From positions 620,001-684,000 of the forward strand of contig NIOB01000002.1 in assembly GCA_002189105.1 (NCBI GenBank): a stretch of 64,000 bases of DNA, in the 5' to 3' direction. This document shows positions 8,742 through 15,507 of the stretch, in pieces. This stretch comes from Saccharibacillus soli. Lineage in GTDB: Bacteria > Bacillota > Bacilli > Paenibacillales > Paenibacillaceae. Position 1 is the stretch's first letter. Each line of letters opens with the position of its first letter. The notes under the pieces were generated by a model. It did no database searches. It saw only the letters and a program-made list of their open reading frames with translations, and was not told the DNA's origin. A program made the translations under genes and the position numbers.

Positions 8742-8769
8742 TTCATATTAGGGAATGAAAAGTCGATAT
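8742..8769 (+). promoter_or_regulatory. Sigma-D-like promoter of flagellin gene 2
   Basis: TTCAT (8742-8746), exactly 15 bp, then GTCGATAT (8762-8769). The same TTCAT-N15-GTCGATAT pattern precedes genes 3, 4 and 5 although the spacers differ. Confidence 0.7.
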
Positions 8770-8826
8770 AAGAAACAAGGCACGGAGACGAGGCTGGAAA
8801 ATGCCAAATGATCTGGGCTCAACCAA

Positions 8827-8860
8827 CCACATGGACGTGGGAATAACCAATTCAGGGAGG
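8827..8860 (+). promoter_or_regulatory. Candidate CsrA-binding leader of flagellin gene 2
   Basis: CCACATGGACGTGG at 8827-8840 contains ACATGGACGT, matching ACANGGANGT; four outer base pairs, with an A-C mismatch at the loop. The second GGA is in AGGGAGG (8854-8860), 10 nt before the ATG. Confidence 0.68.
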
Positions 8861-8870
8861 AAACAAAATC

Positions 8871-9656
8871 ATGATTATCAACCACAATATTCAGGCCGTT
8901 AACACACACCGCAACATGGGACTGAACAGCGCAGCAGCCAGCAAGAACATGGAAAAACTGTCTTCGGGTCTACGGATCAACCGTGCAGCCGACGACGCAG
9001 CGGGCCTGTCGATCTCCGAAAAAATGCGCGGACAAATCCGTGGTCTGGAACAAGCACAACGTAACGTGCAGGACGGTATCTCGTTCGCACAAACGGCAGA
9101 AGGCGCGATGAACGAAGTCAGCTCGATGCTGGGCCGTATGAAGGAACTGAACGTACAAAAAGAGAACGGCACGTACGGTGCAGGCGACAAGTCGAACATC
9201 AATGCCGAACTGAACGCACTGGGTTCGCAGATCGACAGCATCATGACAAAAACGTCATTCAACGGAATCAATATCAACAAAGGATCGGGTACTTCCAACG
9301 TTGTTTCCATTCAAGCGGACGATGCGAGCTTCACGATTTCGATCAACAAAGTGGATCGGACAGGATTCAGCAGCTTGAAATCCACGACTACTCTGGCAGA
9401 AGTCAGCACGGCGATCGAAAATGTAGCTAAACAGCGTGCAAACCTCGGTGCGGTACAAAACCGTCTGGAATACACATCGAACAACCTGGGAACAACCGTT
9501 GAAAACCTGACGGCTTCGGAATCGCGTATCCGTGACACCGATATGGCGAAAGAAATGGTCGCACTGTCGAAAAACAACATCCTGCTGCAAGCTTCGCAGT
9601 CGATGCTGGCACAAGCGAACCAGTCGCCGCAGGGCGTTCTGTCGCTGCTTCGTTAA
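8871..9656 (+). CDS. hag: Flagellin, copy 2 of 5
   Basis: Filament subunit of 261 residues, the longest of the five. N-terminal (1-122) and C-terminal (about 185-261) cores match copy 1 almost completely. The middle is different: KTSFNGININKGSGTSN then IQADDASFTISINKVDRTGF. Initiation context, promoter spacing and leader hairpin are those of the family. Nothing indicates decay: the frame is intact and the SLLR end is kept. Whether it is used in the same filament as the others cannot be told from sequence. Confidence 0.96.
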   Translation: MIINHNIQAVNTHRNMGLNSAAASKNMEKLSSGLRINRAADDAAGLSISEKMRGQIRGLEQAQRNVQDGISFAQTAEGAMNEVSSMLGRMKELNVQKENGTYGAGDKSNINAELNALGSQIDSIMTKTSFNGININKGSGTSNVVSIQADDASFTISINKVDRTGFSSLKSTTTLAEVSTAIENVAKQRANLGAVQNRLEYTSNNLGTTVENLTASESRIRDTDMAKEMVALSKNNILLQASQSMLAQANQSPQGVLSLLR

Positions 9657-9683
9657 TCTGCACTATGCATTGTGTTTTACCAG

Positions 9684-9707
9684 GCTCCGCTTCGGCGGGG
9701 CTTTTTT
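9684..9707 (+). terminator. Terminator after flagellin gene 2
   Basis: GCTCCGC-TTCG-GCGGGGC stem (one U-G pair) with a T run. Confidence 0.9.
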
Positions 9708-9750
9708 ATATTTTGCAAAATTTAAATTTAGAAATAACCGTACGAGCCTA

Positions 9751-9778
9751 TTCATATCGACAAACAAAAAGTCGATAT
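9751..9778 (+). promoter_or_regulatory. Sigma-D-like promoter of flagellin gene 3
   Basis: TTCAT (9751-9755), 15 bp, GTCGATAT (9771-9778). Confidence 0.7.
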
Positions 9779-9827
9779 AACAAGCAAGGCACAGCGGAAC
9801 GAGGAAAAGCTCGCTGCGCTCGACACA

Positions 9828-9862
9828 CCACATGGATGTGGGAATGACCAACTCAGGGAGGA
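9828..9862 (+). promoter_or_regulatory. Candidate CsrA-binding leader of flagellin gene 3
   Basis: Perfect hairpin CCACA-TGGA-TGTGG at 9828-9841 (ACATGGATGT) plus AGGGAGGA at 9855-9862. Confidence 0.7.
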
Positions 9863-9871
9863 AATAACATC

Positions 9872-10639
9872 ATGATTATTAACCACAACATTCAGGCCGT
9901 CAACACACATCGTAACATGGGATTGAACAGCGCAGCAGCCAGCAAGAACATGGAAAAACTGTCTTCGGGTCTGCGAATCAACCGTGCAGCCGACGATGCA
10001 GCGGGCCTGTCGATCTCCGAAAAAATGCGCGGACAAATCCGCGGTCTGGAACAAGCCCAACGTAACGTGCAGGACGGCATCTCGTTCGCGCAAACAGCGG
10101 AAGGCGCGATGAACGAAGTCAGCTCGATGTTGGGCCGTATGAAAGAACTGAACGTACAAAAAGCAAACGGTACGTATGGTTCAGGCGATAAAGCCAACAT
10201 TAACTCCGAGTTGGATGCATTGGGCGATCAAATCGACAGCATCATGACCAACACGAAGTTCAACGGCATCAATATTACTTCGACGGTTTCCGTTCAAGCG
10301 GACGACTCCAGCTTCAAAATTTCGATTTCCGGTGTAAGCACAAGTGGCTTTAACGGACTGGATAATTCCTCGGCACTGTCCAGCATCAGCAAAGCAATCG
10401 AAAAAGTAGCAACGCAGCGTGCAAACCTCGGTGCAGTTCAAAACCGTCTGGAATACACATCGAACAACCTGGGAACAACTGTCGAAAACCTGACGGCTTC
10501 GGAATCGCGTATTCGTGACACGGATATGGCAAAGGAAATGGTCTCGCTGTCGAAGAACAACATTCTGCTGCAAGCTTCGCAGTCGATGCTGGCACAAGCG
10601 AACCAATCGCCACAGGGCGTATTGTCACTGCTTCGTTAA
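9872..10639 (+). CDS. hag: Flagellin, copy 3 of 5
   Basis: Filament subunit of 255 residues. The shared core is intact; small differences are KANGTYGSGDKANINSELDALGDQ in the first domain and KEMVSLSKNN instead of KEMVALSKNN in the last. The variable part reads NITSTVSVQADDSSFKISISGVSTSGF, very close to copy 5. Its upstream region differs from that of copies 2 and 5 except for the promoter boxes and the CsrA-type leader, so those elements look selectively kept. Confidence 0.96.
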   Translation: MIINHNIQAVNTHRNMGLNSAAASKNMEKLSSGLRINRAADDAAGLSISEKMRGQIRGLEQAQRNVQDGISFAQTAEGAMNEVSSMLGRMKELNVQKANGTYGSGDKANINSELDALGDQIDSIMTNTKFNGINITSTVSVQADDSSFKISISGVSTSGFNGLDNSSALSSISKAIEKVATQRANLGAVQNRLEYTSNNLGTTVENLTASESRIRDTDMAKEMVSLSKNNILLQASQSMLAQANQSPQGVLSLLR

Positions 10640-10666
10640 TCTTTATCATTTGTTATGTGCGATCAG

Positions 10667-10690
10667 GCTCCGCTCAGGCGGAGCTTTTTT
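10667..10690 (+). terminator. Terminator after flagellin gene 3
   Basis: GCTCCGC-TCAG-GCGGAGC stem followed by T6. Confidence 0.9.
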
Positions 10691-10728
10691 ATTTTTAAAT
10701 ATCTTTCAATAAAACTTCTCTTCTCCTC

Positions 10729-10756
10729 TTCATAATATCCTTGAGGGGGTCGATAT
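10729..10756 (+). promoter_or_regulatory. Sigma-D-like promoter of flagellin gene 4
   Basis: TTCAT (10729-10733), 15 bp, GTCGATAT (10749-10756). Confidence 0.7.
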
Positions 10757-10814
10757 AACTAGTAAGGCTGGTAAAGATGGAGCATGGCGCACTGACAGAA
10801 CCCAGCTTAACTAA

Positions 10815-10848
10815 CCACACGGATGTGGGAATAACCAATTCAGGGAGG
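10815..10848 (+). promoter_or_regulatory. Candidate CsrA-binding leader of flagellin gene 4
   Basis: Perfect hairpin CCACA-CGGA-TGTGG at 10815-10828, as before gene 1, plus AGGGAGG at 10842-10848. Confidence 0.7.
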
Positions 10849-10858
10849 AAACAAAATC

Positions 10859-11626
10859 ATGATTATCAACCATAATATTCAGGCCGTTAACACACACCGC
10901 AACATGGGATTGAACAGCGCAGCAGCCAGCAAGAATATGGAGAAGTTGTCTTCGGGTCTGCGGATCAACCGTGCAGCCGACGATGCAGCGGGCCTGTCGA
11001 TCTCCGAAAAAATGCGCGGACAAATCCGCGGTCTGGAACAAGCACAACGTAACGTCCAGGACGGTATCTCGTTCGCACAAACGGCAGAAGGCGCGATGAA
11101 CGAAGTCAGCTCGATGTTGGGCCGCATGAAAGAACTGAACGTACAAAAAGCAAACGGTACGTATGGTTCGGGCGATAAAGCTAACATTAACTCCGAGCTT
11201 AAAGCATTGGGTTCGCAGATCGACAGCATCATGACCAACACCAAGTTTAACGGTATTAAAATCACGTCTAATGTTAGTGTTCAAGCCGACGATGCCAGCT
11301 TCAAGATCCAAATCAATGGCGTAAGCACAACCGGCTTTACAGCTTTGGGTAGCGGTACAACCCTCACGAACATCAGTAAGGCGATCGAAACAGTTGCTAA
11401 AGAACGTGCGAACCTCGGTGCGGTACAGAACCGTCTGGAATACACGTCGAACAACCTGGGAACAACCGTCGAAAACCTGACGGCTTCGGAATCGCGTATC
11501 CGTGACACCGATATGGCGAAAGAAATGGTTGCCCTGTCGAAGAACAACATCCTGCTGCAAGCTTCGCAGTCGATGTTGGCACAAGCGAACCAATCGCCGC
11601 AGGGCGTCCTGTCGCTGCTTCGTTAA
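10859..11626 (+). CDS. hag: Flagellin, copy 4 of 5
   Basis: Filament subunit of 255 residues. Core regions match the other copies. The variable part is distinct (KITSNVSVQADDASFKIQINGVSTTGF, then TALGSGTTLTNISKAIETVAKERAN), including the change of TQRAN to KERAN just before the conserved C-terminal helix. It carries its own promoter, leader hairpin and terminator like the rest. Confidence 0.96.
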   Translation: MIINHNIQAVNTHRNMGLNSAAASKNMEKLSSGLRINRAADDAAGLSISEKMRGQIRGLEQAQRNVQDGISFAQTAEGAMNEVSSMLGRMKELNVQKANGTYGSGDKANINSELKALGSQIDSIMTNTKFNGIKITSNVSVQADDASFKIQINGVSTTGFTALGSGTTLTNISKAIETVAKERANLGAVQNRLEYTSNNLGTTVENLTASESRIRDTDMAKEMVALSKNNILLQASQSMLAQANQSPQGVLSLLR

Positions 11627-11652
11627 TCTTCATCGCTTCCTATGCGTCATCA

Positions 11653-11680
11653 AAGCTCCGCTCAGGCGGAGCTTTTTTTT
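11653..11680 (+). terminator. Terminator after flagellin gene 4
   Basis: AGCTCCGC-TCAG-GCGGAGCT stem with a T run, identical to the one after gene 1. Confidence 0.92.
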
Positions 11681-11711
11681 ATTTTGTTTTGAGTCAGATA
11701 AGCATTGGCTA

Positions 11712-11739
11712 TTCATATTAGGGAATGAAAAGTCGATAT
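11712..11739 (+). promoter_or_regulatory. Sigma-D-like promoter of flagellin gene 5
   Basis: TTCAT (11712-11716), 15 bp, GTCGATAT (11732-11739); identical to the gene 2 promoter. Confidence 0.7.
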
Positions 11740-11796
11740 AAGAAACAAGGCACGGAGACGAGGCTGGAAAATGCCAAATGATCTGGGCTCAACCAA

Positions 11797-11830
11797 CCAC
11801 ATGGACGTGGGAATAACCAATTCAGGGAGG
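11797..11830 (+). promoter_or_regulatory. Candidate CsrA-binding leader of flagellin gene 5
   Basis: CCACATGGACGTGG at 11797-11810 and AGGGAGG at 11824-11830, identical to the gene 2 leader. Confidence 0.68.
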
Positions 11831-11840
11831 AAACAAAATC

Positions 11841-12608
11841 ATGATCATCAACCACAATATTCAGGCCGTCAACACACACCGCAACATGGGATTGAACAGC
11901 GCAGCAGCCAGCAAGAACATGGAAAAACTGTCTTCGGGTCTGCGGATCAACCGTGCAGCCGACGATGCAGCGGGCCTGTCGATCTCCGAAAAAATGCGCG
12001 GACAAATTCGTGGTCTGGAACAAGCACAACGTAACGTGCAGGACGGCATCTCGTTCGCACAAACGGCGGAAGGCGCGATGAACGAAGTCAGCTCGATGCT
12101 GGGCCGTATGAAAGAATTGAACGTACAAAAAGCAAACGGTACGTACGGTGCAGGCGACAAATCGAACATCAATGCCGAGTTGAACGCATTGGGCGATCAA
12201 ATCGACAGCATCATGTCGAACACGAAATTCAACGGCATCAACATTACTTCGACGGTTTCCGTTCAGGCGGACGACTCCAGCTTCAAAATTTCGATTGCTG
12301 GCGTAACGACAACCGGTTTCACCGGGCTGGATAAAGATACTTCTTTGTCCAACGTTAGTGCAGCGATTGAGAAAGTAGCCACACAGCGTGCAAACCTCGG
12401 TGCGGTCCAAAACCGTCTGGAATACACGTCGAACAACCTGGGAACGACTGTTGAAAACCTGACAGCTTCGGAATCGCGTATCCGTGACACTGATATGGCG
12501 AAAGAAATGGTTGCCCTGTCGAAAAACAACATTCTGCTGCAAGCTTCGCAGTCGATGTTGGCACAAGCGAACCAATCGCCGCAGGGCGTCCTGTCGCTGC
12601 TTCGTTAA
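11841..12608 (+). CDS. hag: Flagellin, copy 5 of 5
   Basis: Filament subunit of 255 residues. It combines features of its neighbours: the first domain has KANGTYGAGDKSNINAELNALGDQ, mixing copy 3 and copy 1 states, and the variable part (TSTVSVQADDSSFKISIAGVTTTGF) resembles copy 3, while GLDKDTSLSNVS resembles copy 1. This patchwork suggests recombination between copies. The upstream block is the duplicate of that before copy 2. It is the last flagellin before flaG-fliD. Confidence 0.96.
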   Translation: MIINHNIQAVNTHRNMGLNSAAASKNMEKLSSGLRINRAADDAAGLSISEKMRGQIRGLEQAQRNVQDGISFAQTAEGAMNEVSSMLGRMKELNVQKANGTYGAGDKSNINAELNALGDQIDSIMSNTKFNGINITSTVSVQADDSSFKISIAGVTTTGFTGLDKDTSLSNVSAAIEKVATQRANLGAVQNRLEYTSNNLGTTVENLTASESRIRDTDMAKEMVALSKNNILLQASQSMLAQANQSPQGVLSLLR

Positions 12609-12634
12609 TCTTCATTGTTTCCTATGCGTCATCA

Positions 12635-12661
12635 AAGCTCCGCTCAGGCGGAGCTTTTTTT
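12635..12661 (+). terminator. Terminator after flagellin gene 5
   Basis: AGCTCCGC-TCAG-GCGGAGCT stem followed by T7. Confidence 0.92.
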
Positions 12662-12679
12662 ATTTTATGCTGATTTCCA

Positions 12680-12706
12680 TAAAAAATGGCGAGTGAAAGC
12701 CGATAT
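12680..12706 (+). promoter_or_regulatory. Consensus sigma-D promoter of flaG-fliD-fliS-fliT
   Basis: TAAA (12680-12683), exactly 15 bp, GCCGATAT (12699-12706): a perfect match to the published sigma-D consensus, and the best in the window. Confidence 0.85.
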
Positions 12707-12773
12707 ATAAAGTAACAACAAAGAGAATAAACGGACATGTTCCCATAACTAAATTGTGTATGGAGGAATACTC

Positions 12774-13145
12774 ATGAGTTCAAGCATATCTTCCGGCCTC
12801 GGCGGGAACCTTCCTATTCAAAAGCCCAACTTTCAAAAGCATGAAAGTACAATAGAAGCAGCACCGGTTGAAGCGGCAGCTCAAACGGTTCCAATCACGA
12901 CCATTCCTCAAATTCATCAGACTCAGGAACAATCTTTAATGGAACTTCAGAAAGCGATTCAAGCCATTCAGGGACCACAGAAGTCTTTGGAAATCTCCGT
13001 ACATGAAAAGACGCACGCCATTATGGTAAAAGTACTTAACAAAGAAACAGGAGATGTTATCCGGGAAATTCCTTCTGAAAAAATTCTGGATGTGGTCGCA
13101 AAAATGATGGAATTCACAGGGATTTTGGTCGATAAAAAAGTTTAA
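12774..13145 (+). CDS. flaG: FlaG family flagellar protein
   Basis: FlaG/YvyC family, 123 residues. The C-terminal half holds the conserved fold: LEISVHEKTHAIMVKVLNKE then GDVIREIPSEKILDVVAKMMEF. The N-terminal half is Gln/Pro/Ala-rich and probably flexible. FlaG influences filament length in some bacteria. An in-frame TTG at 12756 precedes the GGAGG (12762-12766) and cannot be the start; the ATG at 12774 is well placed. It leads the flaG-fliD-fliS-fliT operon. Confidence 0.88.
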   Translation: MSSSISSGLGGNLPIQKPNFQKHESTIEAAPVEAAAQTVPITTIPQIHQTQEQSLMELQKAIQAIQGPQKSLEISVHEKTHAIMVKVLNKETGDVIREIPSEKILDVVAKMMEFTGILVDKKV

Positions 13146-13159
13146 GAGGAGGACGTACG

Positions 13160-14638
13160 ATGGTTACAAGAATCACGGGCATGGCTTCGGGCATGGACAT
13201 CGATGGCATGGTCAAAAAGTTAATGAAGGCCGAAAGTGCTCCGCTCACCAAAATGAATCAGCAAAAACAATTAATGGAATGGAAACGGGAAAGTTACCGT
13301 GAAGCCAGCACGAAGCTGGTGACATTCCTGCAAGATAAGATCAAAGACTCCTTGAGTAAGGCAACAACGATCGATGCGCAAAAAGCGACGATCACAGGGA
13401 ACACAACGGCTTTAACCGCCGTAGCCTCTTCTTCCGCGAGCGGGGTCATGAATATTACCGTTAATAAGTTGGCTACTGCTTCCAGCGCCGTTACTAACGC
13501 GGTGGATGCAGACGGTAACAAAGTTAGCTTCGGTAAAGAAGGTAGCAGTACCACATTGGCTTCGCTAGGAATCAACGCGTCCTCTGTAAAGATCGGAGCA
13601 GCTGACATTGCGATTGATTCGACGGATACAATCGACACCTTTGTTCAGAAAATAAACAATAATAAGACCGCTGGCGTAACCGCCCTGTATGACAAAGATG
13701 GCGGATTATCCCTGACCTCCAAAACAACTGGATCCGCAGCAGTGACAGTGGACGCAAGCGTAACTTCCGCTTTCAAGCTTGCCTCTACAAATGGACAAAA
13801 TGCCAATATCACTGTAAATGGTTTATCGATCGACAAAGCCAGTAACAACTTTGATTTAAACGGCGTAGCGATCACATTAAATAGCGCTGGAGGGCCTGCT
13901 TCGACAGTTAGCATTTCCAAAGATACCGATAAAATTGTTTCTGCTGTACAAAGTTTTGTTGATGCCTACAACGATGTGACTTCTTCTCTAAACAGTAAAA
14001 TCAGTGAAGAACGTTATAAAAAATATACGCCGCTTTCTACAGAAGAAAGAGCGGCAATGAGCGACGACGAGGCCAAACTTTGGAACGACAAAGCGAAGAG
14101 TGGAATGTTGAAAAACGATAGCATCCTTCAAGATGCGGTTTCCGAAATGCGAATGGCCATGGTACAGGGTGTAACGTTGTCCGATGGAACCAAGCTTTCG
14201 ATGGTTGATCTCGGAATTACGACAGGCACTTACGAGACAAAAGGAAAATTGCTCCTTGATACGGATAAGCTCAAAGCGGCTTTGGAAAAAGATCCGACAG
14301 TTGTTACGGATTTCTTCACGAACGACTACTCGAAAAGCTTTTTGAACAATAATGTTACGGAAACAGACGGTATTTTGGCCAAACTTCAAAAAGTATCTAC
14401 GGTGGCTTTGAAAAGAATGAATGAAACAGCAGGCACATCGACATCCAGCAAGGATATCACCGCTTCATTTATGTCGACTAGTACGATGGGCGAGCAGCTG
14501 ACATCGCTCAATCGTAGAATCAGTGACTTTACCAGTAAGCTAAATACCATCGAGACGAATTACTACAAAAAATTCACGGCAATGGAAACGGCGATCAATA
14601 AATACAACACGCAATCCTCGAATCTGGCGGGTATGTAA
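13160..14638 (+). CDS. fliD: FliD, flagellar filament cap
   Basis: Hook-associated protein 2, forming the cap under which flagellin subunits add. Opening MVTRITGMASGMDIDGMVKKLMKAE is the conserved FliD N-terminal signature, and the C-terminal domain ends with the coiled coil NRRISDFTSKLNTIETNYYKKFTAMETAINKYN. The central region (about 90-270) is Ser/Thr/Ala-rich beta structure, as in hypervariable cap leg domains. Length 492 is typical for Bacillales. It follows flaG by 14 nt and is followed by the chaperones fliS and fliT. Confidence 0.95.
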   Translation: MVTRITGMASGMDIDGMVKKLMKAESAPLTKMNQQKQLMEWKRESYREASTKLVTFLQDKIKDSLSKATTIDAQKATITGNTTALTAVASSSASGVMNITVNKLATASSAVTNAVDADGNKVSFGKEGSSTTLASLGINASSVKIGAADIAIDSTDTIDTFVQKINNNKTAGVTALYDKDGGLSLTSKTTGSAAVTVDASVTSAFKLASTNGQNANITVNGLSIDKASNNFDLNGVAITLNSAGGPASTVSISKDTDKIVSAVQSFVDAYNDVTSSLNSKISEERYKKYTPLSTEERAAMSDDEAKLWNDKAKSGMLKNDSILQDAVSEMRMAMVQGVTLSDGTKLSMVDLGITTGTYETKGKLLLDTDKLKAALEKDPTVVTDFFTNDYSKSFLNNNVTETDGILAKLQKVSTVALKRMNETAGTSTSSKDITASFMSTSTMGEQLTSLNRRISDFTSKLNTIETNYYKKFTAMETAINKYNTQSSNLAGM

Positions 14639-14658
14639 TTCAAAGGAGGCTGTACATT

Positions 14659-15042
14659 TTGATCTATTCACCCTATCAGAAATACCAGCAAGCTCAGGCC
14701 CAGACGGCATCCAAGCCTAAACTTCTAATCATGCTGTACGATGGAGCGATTCGTTTTGTTCGTGCCGGCATTGAAGGAATTGAAGAACGCAATTACGAGA
14801 AAGCGAATAATAACCTGTGCAAAGCTCAGGCTATCATTCACGAACTTATCTCTTCTCTAAACTTCGATTATCCAATTTCCAAGGATCTGCTGACCATGTA
14901 TGAATACATTCTTCACTGCTTGATTGAATCGAACGTACGTAAAGATGTAGTGAAAGCTCAGGAAGCACTGGAATACATCTCGGATTTCCGTGAGACTTGG
15001 GCAGAAGCGAGCAAGCTATCCAGCGCAGCTGGAGGGATGTAA
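14659..15042 (+). CDS. fliS: FliS, flagellin export chaperone
   Basis: Cytoplasmic chaperone that binds the C-terminus of flagellin and prevents early polymerisation. The sequence starts IYSPYQKYQQAQAQTASKPKLLIMLYDGAIRF, which is the diagnostic FliS N-terminus, and is all-helical over 127 residues. The start is TTG at 14659, nine nt after AAAGGAGG (14642-14649); no alternative ATG fits. With five flagellins and FliW in the window it serves an enlarged client set. Confidence 0.93.
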   Translation: MIYSPYQKYQQAQAQTASKPKLLIMLYDGAIRFVRAGIEGIEERNYEKANNNLCKAQAIIHELISSLNFDYPISKDLLTMYEYILHCLIESNVRKDVVKAQEALEYISDFRETWAEASKLSSAAGGM

Positions 15043-15043
15043 G

Positions 15044-15388
15044 ATGTCTGCGGAAGCCGTAAAAAGTTTGTTGGATCAACTCCAGCAAATGGCCGAAGAG
15101 ACGGTCGAACGTCTGACAGAACTGGACGAAGAAGAGTTTGAGGAATTTGCCGAGCGTCGGCAGCAGTTAACGGACCGACTGGAAGGATTGAGATCTGCCA
15201 TTACAGATCGGGATCGGCAGCAAATCAATTATATCCTGCGATTTGATGAGGTCATCCTGCGCCGGATGCACGCTTTGAAAGATGAAGCAGGCCATTGGAT
15301 GGAACAGCAGAGCAAAATCAAAGTTCAAAAAGGTGCCTACCAACAGGCATACGCCGCCAATAGCATGTTTTTCGATCATCGTAATTGA
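15044..15388 (+). CDS. fliT: FliT-like flagellar chaperone
   Basis: Helical, highly charged protein of 114 residues directly after fliS (ATG one base after the fliS stop). The Glu-rich centre (LTELDEEEFEEFAERRQQL) and helical C-terminus fit the loosely conserved Bacillales FliT, which in B. subtilis binds FliD. Sequence similarity in this family is low, so the call rests on position as well as composition. An upstream in-frame start would lie inside fliS and is not preferred. A strong terminator closes the operon. Confidence 0.72.
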   Translation: MSAEAVKSLLDQLQQMAEETVERLTELDEEEFEEFAERRQQLTDRLEGLRSAITDRDRQQINYILRFDEVILRRMHALKDEAGHWMEQQSKIKVQKGAYQQAYAANSMFFDHRN

Positions 15389-15390
15389 AG

Positions 15391-15431
15391 AAATCCCTTC
15401 TGACTCTCATGGGTCAGGGGGGATTTTTTTT
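15391..15431 (+). terminator. Terminator closing the flaG-fliT operon
   Basis: AATCCCTTCTGAC pairs with GGTCAGGGGGGATT around a short loop, followed by T8. It marks the boundary between conserved flagellar genes and the glycosylation block. Confidence 0.88.
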
Positions 15432-15438
15432 GCAAAGC

Positions 15439-15466
15439 TTCACTCAGATCATTTGAAATCCGATAT
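15439..15466 (+). promoter_or_regulatory. Sigma-D-like promoter of the flagellin glycosylation operon
   Basis: TTCAC (15439-15443), 15 bp, TCCGATAT (15459-15466). The -35-like TTCAC resembles the TTCAT of the flagellin promoters. Confidence 0.65.
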
Positions 15467-15507
15467 ATTAAGTATAGAAAAGACTATTCTGGGATGGTGG
15501 TATAGCT

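Larger units (their letters stand above)
8676..8874 (+). repeat. Near-identical intergenic block, copy A (copy B 11646-11844)
   Basis: The terminator, promoter and leader between flagellin genes 1 and 2 recur almost base for base between genes 4 and 5. The offset is exactly 2970 bp, and the visible difference is gcgtcag versus gagtcag near 8721 and 11691. This points to a recent duplication or gene conversion of a three-gene unit. Confidence 0.85.
11646..11844 (+). repeat. Near-identical intergenic block, copy B (copy A 8676-8874)
   Basis: Second copy of the block described at 8676-8874, offset 2970 bp. It carries the terminator of flagellin 4 and the promoter and leader of flagellin 5. Confidence 0.85.

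Noticed and set aside
7730-12575. Long minus-strand open frames opposite the flagellin genes
   Set aside because: They mirror the biased codons of the plus-strand genes, repeat in each copy, and their translations (Cys/Arg/His-rich) match no known family.
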